A stretch of DNA of 49,105 bases from the NCBI GenBank assembly GCA_947290775.1, contig CAMYPM010000012.1, positions 1 through 49,105 of the forward strand. Reading direction: 5' to 3'. Under the pieces are notes generated by a model that was not told where the DNA came from, did not search any database, and worked only from the letters and a program-made list of their open reading frames with translations. This document shows, piece by piece, positions 7,959-17,135 of the stretch (position 1 is its first letter; each line of letters begins with the position of its first letter). The translations under genes and the position numbers were made by a program. The stretch comes from an uncultured Bacteroidales bacterium. GTDB lineage: Bacteria > Bacteroidota > Bacteroidia > Bacteroidales > Porphyromonadaceae.

Positions 7959-9025
7959 TGATTGAGTAAAGCAGCTATGGCATGTCCTACATAAGCGCCC
8001 ATCACTTGATACCCGTGAATGGAAAAGTGTATTCTGTCGAAAGCAAAGAAATTTCCCGCCTTATATCTTTCTGTGGCCTTTTGGTCTTGCTCCATGGCTT
8101 GGTACAGGTCAAAGTAATCTATTCGGAGCTCTCTTGCCTCTTCAGCGAGAGCCTCTCGCACAAGACGAGTATTAGGGTTTACTTGTCCGTTCTTTAGAAG
8201 TGTTGGGGGCGGGCTAACCAATAGAATGCGACTTTGTGGAGGTAGCTTAGACTGAATAGAACGGACAAAATGATCTACTTCACGCTTGAAGGTATCCTTT
8301 CGGAAGCGTTTGGCCAAAATCTCGTTTGTGCCTAATGAGATCACTACTAAGTCGGGATTTAACCGGCTAAAGGCATTGATGAAGTCAGGTTGATCATAGG
8401 TGGCATACATGGCTCCATTAAGAGCAATGGGACTGTAGAGAAAGCCCTTTACAATAAGGTTGTTGGTGAGTAAAAAGTTACCATACAACGCTTTCTGAGA
8501 AGTGGGTTTATTGGGGTGCAGGCTAATAGAGGATACCAGACGGGGCAGAAGAATCGTATCAGACACAAAGCCCGACACAACCTCTTCGCCGAGGCGAAGA
8601 GTGGCACCTTTTGTGGTGAGGGGTGGGGTCTCATTCCCTCTGAAAACGATTATTTGATCAAAAGGTGTTGACTTGCTGCGTATATGAAACGTGTATTTTC
8701 CTCCCTGACAGGCGATGCAGATACCCCCCGGTGGCGTATTGTCGCAGCATTTATTGTAGGAAATCTTACAAGCTCTCCAGCGTACATTGGAAGTGATTTG
8801 GTAATGCTCGGGAGCATTTGTACCGGCCAATCGGTAAGGGGTGATCAGCCCTAATCCGGCAAGGGGTCGCTCCTTAGCAAGCTCTTTGCGAATAGCGGCT
8901 GACATGTAGCCGGATTGCAGGTGGCTGTCGCCGATATGTACAATATGTATGATCTCTTGTCCGTGTGCCATATTTACATAGAAGGGAAGTAACAGACATA
9001 ATTCCCAAAGAAGACGCTTTTTCAT
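7955..9025 (-). CDS. Secreted SGNH/GDSL-type hydrolase or acetyltransferase
   Basis: This 356-residue protein has an N-terminal signal peptide (about 1-22). SGNH blocks are visible: block I with HIGDSHLQSG (Ser34), a block III-type SLGTNE near residue 235, and the final catalytic D-x-x-H in FDRIHFS near residue 330. It should act in the periplasm on O-acyl esters or as the second-stage O-acetyltransferase, as AlgX/AlgJ or PatB do with their MBOAT partners. It overlaps the genes on both sides by 4 nt, so translational coupling is likely. About 180 residues separate block I from block III, giving room for a carbohydrate-binding insert. Confidence 0.8.
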   Translation of the reverse strand: MKKRLLWELCLLLPFYVNMAHGQEIIHIVHIGDSHLQSGYMSAAIRKELAKERPLAGLGLITPYRLAGTNAPEHYQITSNVRWRACKISYNKCCDNTPPGGICIACQGGKYTFHIRSKSTPFDQIIVFRGNETPPLTTKGATLRLGEEVVSGFVSDTILLPRLVSSISLHPNKPTSQKALYGNFLLTNNLIVKGFLYSPIALNGAMYATYDQPDFINAFSRLNPDLVVISLGTNEILAKRFRKDTFKREVDHFVRSIQSKLPPQSRILLVSPPPTLLKNGQVNPNTRLVREALAEEARELRIDYFDLYQAMEQDQKATERYKAGNFFAFDRIHFSIHGYQVMGAYVGHAIAALLNQ

Positions 9026-10419
9026 ATACCTAATTGCCTGTAGTACTCCTCTTCGAAGAGGAAGCTTTTCACAAACTGCTCCGCCAGGAATCTACCCCCT
9101 CGGAAGCTAATATGCGTATAGTCCTTAGCTGCCCAGCCTTTAGCTGCCCAGTTGAGTATGCTGTTTTTGCCACCCATAGCGGTAAAAGTGTCCCAAAAGA
9201 GCACACCACACCGCTGAGCTGCATTGTGCTGTGCTCTCCTAAGAGCGATCAACTCGGGCATAGTTCCCATTCCTCCTTCCCCTTTTCGGGCTCGATCTGA
9301 AACGCCCATAATAAGTATATCCGCATGGGGGTAATCCTTTTGTAGTTTTTGTATTACCCGAACCAGTTTTTCTTCGTATGAAGTGTACTTGTAGACCCCT
9401 TTGGATACTACGTTCATCCCATATTGGAGGACAATAAGTCCATATGGACGCAGACGGTTAAGAGCTTCTGCCGATTGGTCGTTTATACCCAATAGGTTAG
9501 TACCCGAGGAGCTTCTCAGTGAAAAGTTATCTACCATTACACCCTGCTCGGCACCATCTATGCACACCCCATAGAAGGTTGCAGCATCGGCATCAGTGAA
9601 TTGCAACTTAACCCTCCGTCCCGTGTAGTGAATGGTATGACACTGTGGGAGTGCGGAAGGCGTGAGTGTCTCATATAGTACACTGTCGCCCACTTGTGCT
9701 GTAAAAGGTATCTCTGCTTCGCTCTTATAGTATATGGAAATCGTATGGAAGGGTGCCGACTCAGCCGGGAGGCAATACTCAACCCAGGGGTTAGTTCCTT
9801 GATAGATGTGCTGATTGAGCAGGTAATCGCTCCTATGATGAGTCAGTGGACTAAGCTCTTTCCATCCACTAAATCGGTGTGTAATACCGCGTCGATAACC
9901 GGCTACTCCACTGCTTAAAGGCATCCATCCCACACCGGTACCGCTAAAATGGTGTTGAAGAAGCCGCCGTACATCCAAAGTAAATATATCCGCTTCGATA
10001 AAGGAGTCGCCAAGAAAGGCCATGTAGAGCGGTCCGGAGTGGTGGATCAGCTTACTAAAGCTATGTGCAAGACCTCTTCTGTCGGGATTAAAGTCCTCAA
10101 AATAGACCTCTTTGGTCTCTGTGAGGGAGTCTGTGGCAGCTGCATTTATTTGGCTTAAGGCTTGCCGTATGGAGTCGGCTTCTTCTCTTTTTTGCTGGAT
10201 AGAGTCTATGGGAGAGACTTCCTTCGCTATAGGTATAGGCTCCTCCTCCGATATAATAAGCGTGGAATCAGTCTGCTGTATACGTAAGGCACTGAGGAGA
10301 TCGATTCGCCTCATACTGAAGCCTCCCCAATCGGTTGGTACAAAGTATAAGGCTAATATGAGTACGACAGCGGAGAGGATGAGCAGAAAGAGCCGCCCAA
10401 ACTTATTCTTTCGACGCAT
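9022..10419 (-). CDS. Membrane-anchored SGNH-like protein, second of the pair
   Basis: This 465-residue protein has one N-terminal membrane segment (about 8-27) and a charged, probably extended linker (about 45-115). The SGNH-like domain shows AFLGDSFIEADIF (Ser139), LQYGMNVVSKG in the block III position and DYTHISFRGG, giving the D-x-x-H pair near residue 435. A membrane-tethered SGNH protein beside an MBOAT gene fits an AlgJ/AlgX-like or PatB-like role in extracytoplasmic O-acetylation. Its stop overlaps the next gene by 4 nt, and it begins 18 nt after nhaA. Two distinct SGNH partners for one MBOAT suggest one transfers the acetyl group and one edits or removes it; that is inference. Confidence 0.75.
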   Translation of the reverse strand: MRRKNKFGRLFLLILSAVVLILALYFVPTDWGGFSMRRIDLLSALRIQQTDSTLIISEEEPIPIAKEVSPIDSIQQKREEADSIRQALSQINAAATDSLTETKEVYFEDFNPDRRGLAHSFSKLIHHSGPLYMAFLGDSFIEADIFTLDVRRLLQHHFSGTGVGWMPLSSGVAGYRRGITHRFSGWKELSPLTHHRSDYLLNQHIYQGTNPWVEYCLPAESAPFHTISIYYKSEAEIPFTAQVGDSVLYETLTPSALPQCHTIHYTGRRVKLQFTDADAATFYGVCIDGAEQGVMVDNFSLRSSSGTNLLGINDQSAEALNRLRPYGLIVLQYGMNVVSKGVYKYTSYEEKLVRVIQKLQKDYPHADILIMGVSDRARKGEGGMGTMPELIALRRAQHNAAQRCGVLFWDTFTAMGGKNSILNWAAKGWAAKDYTHISFRGGRFLAEQFVKSFLFEEEYYRQLGI

Positions 10420-10437
10420 TCGTTGTGTAGGGTGCGA

Positions 10438-11808
10438 TTATACGTTCTTGGTTTTCTGCTCTTCCAGTATGTCGTGGTGATTCTTGAAATAGTGATTCAG
10501 GAAAAGATAGCCGAATATGCCCGAGAAAATACTTCCTACAAAGATACCGAGTTTAGCCTCATTGAGCATTAATTGGCTCTCGGGTCCCACATAGGAAAGC
10601 GAAGCGATAAAGAGTGAAACTGTAAATCCGAATCCTCCAAGCAAACCCAATCCCAAGAGAGATTTATTGTGCATCCCCACAGGCATTGGTGTACGGGTGA
10701 TCCATAGGTATAGCTTGGAGAAAAGGAATATCCCGAGCGGTTTGCCTACTATTAAGCCTAAAGCCACAGCCGAAGTAATACCCCCCAGATCTTCCCAGCT
10801 TACATTGCCCAGCTTGACGCCTGCATTTACGAATGCAAAGAGCGGTAAAATGAGCCAGTTCACTATGGGCGTGAGCTGCGTTTCTAATCGTTGCATGGGG
10901 CTTAGAGAGTGATAAGAGTAATGCGAGATGCTGTTAAGTACGTTGATTTGCTCTTCAGGCAGCAAAATAGTCCCTTTGCTAATGGTCTGATCATCCCGAT
11001 GTAAGAGCGACATAAGGGTGCGTACGTGCGCTGTACTGGTAGTGGTGTCGTAGCGCGGTTTGGAAGGTACTGTAAGCGCTACCAATACTCCGGCAATAGT
11101 AGTATGTACTCCGCTGGAGAGGAAGAATATCCAAACAAAAAGCAGTCCTAAGTAGTACACCCATAGCTGTCGTACGTTAGCGTAGCGTCCCAGTAAATAA
11201 AGCAAAATGATCACGCCGATACCATAGAGGAGCATCGTCAGGTTGATGTTAGAGGTATAGAAGACAGCAATTACGATAATACCGCCCAAGTCATCGGCAA
11301 CGGCAAGAGCCGTTAGAAATGTCTTCAGTGAAGTAGGTACTCCCTTCACCAGCGAAAGTACGGCCAGTGAGAATGCTATGTCAGTGGCCATAGGGATGGC
11401 GGCTCCGTTTGACTCAGGATGTGTATGGCAGAAGGCGAAGAAAACCAAAATAGGAAAGATCATCCCACCTACGGCAGCCGTAACCGGGAATAAAGCCTTC
11501 CGTACGGTGGAGAGCTCGCCCACAAGTCCCTCCCGCTTAATCTCCAAGCCAACGTTGAGGAAGAATAGTACCATCAGTACATCGTTGGCGAAAGTAAGCA
11601 GATTCATCGTCTCTCCATGGTAGGAGAATACATTGAAGGCTCCGATTTGTAATGTAATGGGTAAGTTGAGAAATTTCTCATAATCGTCAACGAGAGGGGT
11701 ATTGGCAATGATTGCAGCCAGTACGGCCATGACGAAAAGTAGCACCGTCGCATTTGTTTTGCGTGATACGAAGTGCTGAATTGGTACAATGAAGCTGCGC
11801 GGTCTCAT
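10438..11808 (-). CDS. nhaA: Na+/H+ antiporter NhaA
   Basis: This 456-residue, eleven- or twelve-segment membrane protein has NhaA hallmarks: LFFLNVGLEIKRE (82-94), GAAIPMATDIAFSLAVLSL (135-153, Asp143) and the ion-binding pair Asp172-Asp173 in ALAVADDLGGI. The C-terminal half has LPLFAFVNAGV and GKPLGI. It exchanges cytoplasmic Na+ for periplasmic protons and supports pH and sodium homeostasis. It is somewhat longer than E. coli NhaA because of a hydrophilic loop (about residues 250-300), a variation I recall in Bacteroidota homologues. It is the first gene of the run that continues, 18 nt later, into the SGNH/SGNH/MBOAT genes. Confidence 0.95.
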   Translation of the reverse strand: MRPRSFIVPIQHFVSRKTNATVLLFVMAVLAAIIANTPLVDDYEKFLNLPITLQIGAFNVFSYHGETMNLLTFANDVLMVLFFLNVGLEIKREGLVGELSTVRKALFPVTAAVGGMIFPILVFFAFCHTHPESNGAAIPMATDIAFSLAVLSLVKGVPTSLKTFLTALAVADDLGGIIVIAVFYTSNINLTMLLYGIGVIILLYLLGRYANVRQLWVYYLGLLFVWIFFLSSGVHTTIAGVLVALTVPSKPRYDTTTSTAHVRTLMSLLHRDDQTISKGTILLPEEQINVLNSISHYSYHSLSPMQRLETQLTPIVNWLILPLFAFVNAGVKLGNVSWEDLGGITSAVALGLIVGKPLGIFLFSKLYLWITRTPMPVGMHNKSLLGLGLLGGFGFTVSLFIASLSYVGPESQLMLNEAKLGIFVGSIFSGIFGYLFLNHYFKNHHDILEEQKTKNV

Positions 11809-11847
11809 GCTCTTTGGCTTGACACTTATTTGTTCTTATTCCGTTGC

Positions 11848-11855
11848 CAAAGTTA
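11848..11855 (-). promoter_or_regulatory. -7 element TAACTTTG for the nhaA operon
   Basis: The minus strand reads TAACTTTG, a full TAnnTTTG match, 40 bp upstream of the nhaA start. No clear TTTG is seen at -33. Confidence 0.5.
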
Positions 11856-11950
11856 CTCTTTTCATTTAATAACTATCTCGGTAGCTTCACAGAATTGTGT
11901 ATTTTCTCCGGACTGCTGTCGGAGAGAAATAGAGCAGCTCCCGTAGAGCG

Positions 11951-12038
11951 AAAAAAGATCAGGATGTTTCAATCGAAAGATATAGATCTTTTGGCGAAAA
12001 GGTATAGATGTTTTATATGAAAGTTACTGATGTTTTTT
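11951..12038. repeat. 22-bp-period four-word element, copy C
   Basis: Words start at 11958, 11980, 12002 and 12024: ATCAGGATG, ATATAGATC, GTATAGATG and TTACTGATG. The linker centres are AATC, GGCG and ATAT, with A6G on the left and T6 on the right. Unlike copies A and B, it sits between divergent promoters, where a transcription terminator is not expected. This argues that the family is not simply a terminator. Confidence 0.8.
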
Positions 12039-12198
12039 AGAGACCTTCTTTGCGGATGTTTTTCTCATCTTGAAGCGTGTTTCCCTCCGGTTCAAATTAT
12101 TCTCGTTTACACGCTTTCATTTGGCCAGAAGAGCAAAGAAACTTGTTCGTTTTCCGAAACTTATATCCGTAATATAATGCTAATAGTAAGGAAATAAG

Positions 12199-12206
12199 TA
12201 ACTTTG
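12199..12206 (+). promoter_or_regulatory. -7 element TAACTTTG for the OST-HTH/porX run
   Basis: TAACTTTG matches TAnnTTTG exactly, 84 bp upstream of the ATG at 12291. No convincing -33 TTTG is seen. Confidence 0.5.
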
Positions 12207-12290
12207 TATGAACAGGATTACGCAAGCGGCGTACCTATTTTATGTTGGATTTATCCGTAGGCATTTAGGTGCTTACGCCCTTTATTTTTT

Positions 12291-13670
12291 ATGAGAGATA
12301 GAACCATTATCAACAGAATTATTAGTGCCATAGAGCACATGAGCGACAAACAGGGATGGGTATCGACTGAGAATGAGGACTTCGTAAAGGAAGTGTATGC
12401 GGGTATATTTGATGAAAATAACATCAAGGAATTAAAGCGATTCATAGCGGCCTCCAAGCAAATATTTGACACGCACGAAGAGGATGGGGTACAATGGGTC
12501 GCACTCAAGGGAAAGCATAAGGCTTTTAATAATAAACCTTCATTTTGGCAGCGCGTAAAGAATTTCTTCACTCAGGAGGAGGAAGAGGCACAAGAGAAGG
12601 CACCTGCAGCAACGCCACGGCACGAAGAGCAAAAAAATACTCCGGTACCGCCTGCCCACAGAACTCAACCCAAGGAAAAAACAGCGCAAAAGCCACTACG
12701 CAAGCAGACAGAAAGAAAGCCCTCACAGGAGCGCAATAAAGAGCGACCTCGCCAAGTGCAGAATGCGCGCAAAGAGCAAGGCGCACAGGCAGCATCGGAC
12801 GTGACCATTAGTCAGCAAGCTATTGAGCGGGGAACGCTGAGGATTGACATGAAAGCCAAGCAGAGTGCCGAGTTGCTCAAGCTCTGCAATGAAGAGTGCT
12901 TTACTTCCGGTGAAAGACGTCACGGAGCGTATGTGAATATAAAGCGCTTCATCAATGAGATGCTGATCATTCAGCTGCGACAAAAGAATGGGGTTATTCA
13001 CGGCGAGGAAGAGCTCTTTGACAGCTCGCTTCGTACAGAAGCCGGAGAACCTATTTATATAGTTGTAGGCATTAAGGATGTGCGTAAGTTGAATGTATTG
13101 CGCTTTGTGGTAGGTGCTGAGCAGGTAACGGCCCAAGGATTTCCCCGGGTGCCTGTGTATCGCGCTATATTTAGTCCCAAGCAACTGGCTCCCGAGCAAC
13201 TATTGCCGCCGCAGGATTTGAATACCATTAGGCTGAATAGCCGAGAACTAATAAAGCGTCATTCGGGACTATTCCCCGATAGCCTGAGGGCACAGATACC
13301 TGTATTGGATGAGATAGGGCAGATATCAGAGGATCTTTCGTTCCGCGAGCGACGGGATAAAGAGCATGCCCTTCGGAGTAAGCTACTAAGCGACAAAGAG
13401 GCCATGGTACTGATGGAAGAGGCTTTGAATAAGGCCTTGCTGATCTCTTTTGCCGCATGGAAAGACAGTCCGTACTCCGTTTGCTACGGATACAATAGCA
13501 AGTGGCAAAAGGTGGTTGCATTAATTCCCTTCCATTTTGAAGAAACGGAGGCTCCTACCGCTGTCTTGGTGCTCTCCATTGAGGATAATTTTGCGCAGCT
13601 CTATACATTGAGTGAAGCACAGTTGATGATTCGCTTACTAGGGCATTCGAAGAATACTTCCCGTCTTTGA
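12291..13670 (+). CDS. OST-HTH-like plus DUF3825-like protein, first of two
   Basis: This 459-residue cytoplasmic protein has no signal peptide. Residues 1-74 form a small winged-helix-like domain: helices, then GWVSTENEDFVKEVY, ELKRFIAASKQIF and a closing strand VQWVALK. It resembles the OST-HTH/LOTUS domain, a predicted RNA-binding fold. Residues 75-180 are a charged Lys/Arg/Gln/Pro-rich linker, probably disordered and able to bind nucleic acid. Residues 185-455 resemble DUF3825, with LFDSSLRTEAGEPIYIVVG near 240, a PVYRA motif near 285 and a closing strand-helix unit (KWQKVVALIPFHF, then YTLSEAQLMIRLL). The gene at 13706 carries the same C-terminal domain. Domain calls are from memory of family patterns; the biochemical role is unknown. 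Confidence 0.6.
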   Translation: MRDRTIINRIISAIEHMSDKQGWVSTENEDFVKEVYAGIFDENNIKELKRFIAASKQIFDTHEEDGVQWVALKGKHKAFNNKPSFWQRVKNFFTQEEEEAQEKAPAATPRHEEQKNTPVPPAHRTQPKEKTAQKPLRKQTERKPSQERNKERPRQVQNARKEQGAQAASDVTISQQAIERGTLRIDMKAKQSAELLKLCNEECFTSGERRHGAYVNIKRFINEMLIIQLRQKNGVIHGEEELFDSSLRTEAGEPIYIVVGIKDVRKLNVLRFVVGAEQVTAQGFPRVPVYRAIFSPKQLAPEQLLPPQDLNTIRLNSRELIKRHSGLFPDSLRAQIPVLDEIGQISEDLSFRERRDKEHALRSKLLSDKEAMVLMEEALNKALLISFAAWKDSPYSVCYGYNSKWQKVVALIPFHFEETEAPTAVLVLSIEDNFAQLYTLSEAQLMIRLLGHSKNTSRL

Positions 13671-13705
13671 TATTCCGGTGGTAAGATTAGAAAAGAAATT
13701 GAGAA

Positions 13706-15580
13706 ATGAACATGAATGATGAAACAATACGCTCTCAAAAGAGCGAACACGACGATAATCGCCTCGACGAGTATGTAGATTTTGTAAGAAGTACAATTAA
13801 GCGTTTGGCCCCAACGGGTCAGAAGCGTTGGACAACGCCCGAGGCTGTTGAAGAGGCTCTTAGGGAGAGCTATTTTGCTACTACCTATAAGGATCTGGGG
13901 TACGACACGTTTGACCACTTCTTACGTGATGTGCGGTTTGAAGATTTTTGGGTAGTAGAGAAGGACGCAGAGGGTAAGGATGCCGTGCGCATACGCCTTC
14001 GTCGGGAGATTGCACAATACCTGAAGGGAGTGACCGATACCATTACGACTCTGTACAGGGGAAATCATAACGAGCCTATTACCATTGATTGCTTAAATGA
14101 GGCTTTGCGCGGTACTAATTATGCCGTAACATACACCGATTTGGGATACTCCTCTTTTGAGGTTTTCCTGACAGATTCTAAGCGTTTTAGCAAGTTTTGG
14201 AATAGCGAGAAGACATCGGATTATAGTATTCTCTTAGCTCCTGCAGGCGTAAACATTCCCTACGAAGCAAAGGGAAAGCCTATTGAGCAACCGCAAGCAG
14301 CACCTTCCCACAAAAAAAATGAAGAAGTTACAGCCTCAACCAATCAAACAGCTTTAAGTGAGGATGCCGTGCGTATAGCCCAGCGAGTTGAGGGTGCAGG
14401 ACGTCTTCTCTTTGACGCAGAAGGATGGGTAGAGATCTCCAAATTAGAAACACGTGTGCCTGCTGCACAGCTACAGCGTGTAGGCTTTGATACCGTACAA
14501 GCCTTCGTAGAAGCCTATGCGGATCGCTTGGGATGGGAAGTGCAGCTGAGAGGAGAAGAAAAGATACCTTCCCTTCGAATTAAAGAGGAAAATCTTAAAG
14601 CTACTCCCTTGGGGTTGATAGCGCATAAAGAGACTCCTCGCACAAAGCGTACTAAAGCACGTAACGAAGAGCAGCCTGAAATGCACCGAACCCAGAGAGA
14701 GTCTGTGCAGCAGAGTGAGCCGGTACAAACCGATTCTGCCACTGAGTCCAAGCAAATAATGGGTTGCGGAGAAACTAAGTGTGGGGCTATTCCTGATCAT
14801 GATGCTCTATTGATTAAGCCGGAGACCCTACAGAGCTTAATGGATATCTTAGCTCCTCAATATGCAGCTCAGTTTGCCGATGATACATTAGAACTATACC
14901 TGCGGTACCACTTGACACTCTATTTCTATCGCTTATACGGAGCCGATGCGTTGGTAATAGACAATAATAACCTGCTCTTTAATACGGGGTTGTTGGACAA
15001 TACCAAACGCGAGATTGTGGCTGTTTTGAGAGATGTGCGCCATTTAGAGGGAAGTGAACCCTATGAGTTGGTTAGTTTTAGACAACGGAAGGATGCGCTC
15101 CACCACGATGAGGGAGAGGATGTAGTGCCTGAAGGGGGAAAGCGTTTCTTCATGTTGGTGGATCAATCGCTAACACGTGAGCAAATGCTTTTGAGTGGTC
15201 TTAAGCCAATGGAAAAGAGTGCCTTTAAAGATATACTGCCTTCGCAGATAGAAGCCTTGGCAACCTCAAAGCGGGTGGATGAGCTATGCACTTGTGTGCC
15301 ACCTCGTGACCGACAGAACAATGAGGCACTTTGTGAAGCTGTAGCGGCTGCATATGAAGCAAAGCGCATGTTGATGATAGGTGAGGCACCGAGACTCTAT
15401 CCTCTGATGTACGATGTGAAAGCAAGGGAATTCTATTCCTTACTGTCGGTTGAACTAAATGGGGCAAATTATTGTTTAGCTATTGCCTACAAAGACGGAC
15501 AGTACCGCCCGGTTACTTTGTGCACCTTTGAGGAGGCCTTAATGCGCACAGCTCCTCTTTCGTGGCCACGCAGCAAATAA
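13706..15580 (+). CDS. Three OST-HTH/LOTUS-like domains plus DUF3825-like domain
   Basis: This 624-residue cytoplasmic protein has two clear tandem LOTUS-like modules, about residues 20-98 and 102-178. Both show the recurring pattern YxDLGYxxFxxFLxD followed by strands (FWVVEKD.., VRIRL). A third, more diverged copy lies at about 222-298 (GWVEISKLETR, VGFDTVQAFVEAY). A low-complexity linker (about 300-370) leads to a DUF3825-like domain (about 375-620) with LLFNTGLLD near 428 and a closing YSLLSVELNGANYCLAIAY unit. OST-HTH domains in germ-plasm proteins bind RNA or helicases, and bacterial copies are predicted to bind RNA. The gene lies 36 nt after its paralogue and only 8 nt before porX. Confidence 0.65.
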   Translation: MNMNDETIRSQKSEHDDNRLDEYVDFVRSTIKRLAPTGQKRWTTPEAVEEALRESYFATTYKDLGYDTFDHFLRDVRFEDFWVVEKDAEGKDAVRIRLRREIAQYLKGVTDTITTLYRGNHNEPITIDCLNEALRGTNYAVTYTDLGYSSFEVFLTDSKRFSKFWNSEKTSDYSILLAPAGVNIPYEAKGKPIEQPQAAPSHKKNEEVTASTNQTALSEDAVRIAQRVEGAGRLLFDAEGWVEISKLETRVPAAQLQRVGFDTVQAFVEAYADRLGWEVQLRGEEKIPSLRIKEENLKATPLGLIAHKETPRTKRTKARNEEQPEMHRTQRESVQQSEPVQTDSATESKQIMGCGETKCGAIPDHDALLIKPETLQSLMDILAPQYAAQFADDTLELYLRYHLTLYFYRLYGADALVIDNNNLLFNTGLLDNTKREIVAVLRDVRHLEGSEPYELVSFRQRKDALHHDEGEDVVPEGGKRFFMLVDQSLTREQMLLSGLKPMEKSAFKDILPSQIEALATSKRVDELCTCVPPRDRQNNEALCEAVAAAYEAKRMLMIGEAPRLYPLMYDVKAREFYSLLSVELNGANYCLAIAYKDGQYRPVTLCTFEEALMRTAPLSWPRSK

Positions 15581-15587
15581 TTAAAGG

Positions 15588-17135
15588 ATGGCTCCTAAGG
15601 AAATACTTTGGATAGACGACGAGATAGAGATGCTTAAACCCCATCTCATGCTCTTGGAGCGTCGTGGCTATCACGTGGAGCAAGCTCTGAGCGGTAGTGA
15701 TGGATTGGCTATGCTTGAGGAAAAGCGCTATGACGTTGTATTCCTTGATGAGAATATGCCCGGGCTCTCCGGTGTAGAAACTTTGCATCGAATACGGCAG
15801 GCTTGGCCGATGCAACACGTGGTAATGGTTACAAAGAGTGATGAGGAAGACTTGATGAACCAAGCCATTGCGGGACAAATAGCTGATTACCTCATTAAGC
15901 CGGTCAATCCGAATCAGATTCTCTTAGTGCTAAAGAAGCTTTTCGATAGTGATCAAATCATAGGCGAAGCTACGCTAACCGGCTATAGAGAGGCATATCC
16001 CTCCATAGCGCAACGCTTGAATGGGCGCCTGAGTTATGAGGAATGGGTAGCATTGTACAAAGAGTTGGTGCACTGGAGCCTTAAAATAGAGTCCTATAGC
16101 CCTGATCTAAAGGAGCTTTTAGAGCTACAGCAGCGCGAAGCAGAGCAACTCTTTTCGCGCTTTGTAATGGAGCATTATGCGCATTGGATGAGGAATGCCG
16201 ACGAGCGACCCACGATGAGTCCTGACCTACTAAAGCGCTTTCTTTTCCCTTTACTTGATAAGGGTGAGAAGGTATTTCTATTGATCATTGACAACTTTCG
16301 TTATGATCAGTGGTTGTCTGTAAAGGATTTAGTCGCAGATCGCTTTACTGTGGACGAGACGCTCTATATGTCCATATTGCCTACGGCTACTCAATATGCG
16401 CGTAATGCCTTATTCTCCGGTATGATGCCCTCAGAAATTGCAAAGCACTATCCTGCTTTGTGGGTCGATGAGGATAGAGAAGAGGGAAAGAACGATCATG
16501 AGGAGGAGCTATTGCGTGAGTTGCTTGCCCGCCATAAAAAGGGATGTCCCCTCTCATACAACAAGGTACTTGAGGCGGATTTCGGAGAGAAGCTTGTTCA
16601 GCAATTGGATCAGTTGAAAAAAAATCGCCTGAATGTGGTAGTGATTAACTTCGTAGATATGCTCTCCCATGCCCGTACAGAGAGCAAAATGATACGTGAG
16701 TTGGCGCCCGATGAAGCAGCCTATCGCTCGCTTACACGCAGTTGGTTTAGTCATTCTACTATGATGCCTATGCTGCACAAGATAGCGGATATGGGCTACA
16801 AGATACTGCTCTCTACAGACCATGGTACAGTGCGCGTTACAAAACCGGTGAAGGTGGTCGGAGATAAGCACCTATCTACTAACCTGCGTTACAAGTGGGG
16901 CAAAAATATGAGCTATAACGAAAAAGAGGTTTTTGAGATCTCTAAGCCGGAAGCCTTTGGATTGCCTCGCCGAGCTGTTACCGATCGCTATATTTTTAGT
17001 AGAGAGAGTGATTTCTTTGCCTACCCCAATAATTTCAATTACTACGTTAGCTACTACCGAAATACATTTCAACATGGAGGTATCTCATTTGAAGAAATGC
17101 TTGTCCCGATAGTGCAATTAACCCCTAAAGCATGA
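15588..17135 (+). CDS. porX: T9SS response regulator PorX (receiver plus PglZ domain)
   Basis: This 515-residue protein matches the length and layout of P. gingivalis PorX. Residues 1-120 are a receiver domain with the acidic pair Asp10-Asp11, the phosphoacceptor Asp54 in VVFLDENMPG, Thr82 and Lys104 in YLIKPV. A helical stalk follows, then a PglZ/alkaline-phosphatase-like domain (about 205-510) with LLIIDNFRYDQW, the nucleophile region PTATQYARNALFSG and STDHGTVRV. PorX is known to work with the histidine kinase PorY and sigma factor SigP in T9SS gene expression, and its PglZ domain has been reported to cleave nucleotide linkages. It starts 8 nt after the LOTUS-like gene and overlaps tsaE by 4 nt. 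Confidence 0.92.
   Translation: MAPKEILWIDDEIEMLKPHLMLLERRGYHVEQALSGSDGLAMLEEKRYDVVFLDENMPGLSGVETLHRIRQAWPMQHVVMVTKSDEEDLMNQAIAGQIADYLIKPVNPNQILLVLKKLFDSDQIIGEATLTGYREAYPSIAQRLNGRLSYEEWVALYKELVHWSLKIESYSPDLKELLELQQREAEQLFSRFVMEHYAHWMRNADERPTMSPDLLKRFLFPLLDKGEKVFLLIIDNFRYDQWLSVKDLVADRFTVDETLYMSILPTATQYARNALFSGMMPSEIAKHYPALWVDEDREEGKNDHEEELLRELLARHKKGCPLSYNKVLEADFGEKLVQQLDQLKKNRLNVVVINFVDMLSHARTESKMIRELAPDEAAYRSLTRSWFSHSTMMPMLHKIADMGYKILLSTDHGTVRVTKPVKVVGDKHLSTNLRYKWGKNMSYNEKEVFEISKPEAFGLPRRAVTDRYIFSRESDFFAYPNNFNYYVSYYRNTFQHGGISFEEMLVPIVQLTPKA

Larger units (their letters stand above)
11809..12290. other. 482-bp divergent intergenic region
   Basis: The region lies between the leftward nhaA operon and the rightward OST-HTH/porX run. 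It holds a leftward -7 element (11848-11855), copy C of the four-word repeat (11951-12038) and a rightward -7 element (12199-12206). I see no gene in it. Confidence 0.6.
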
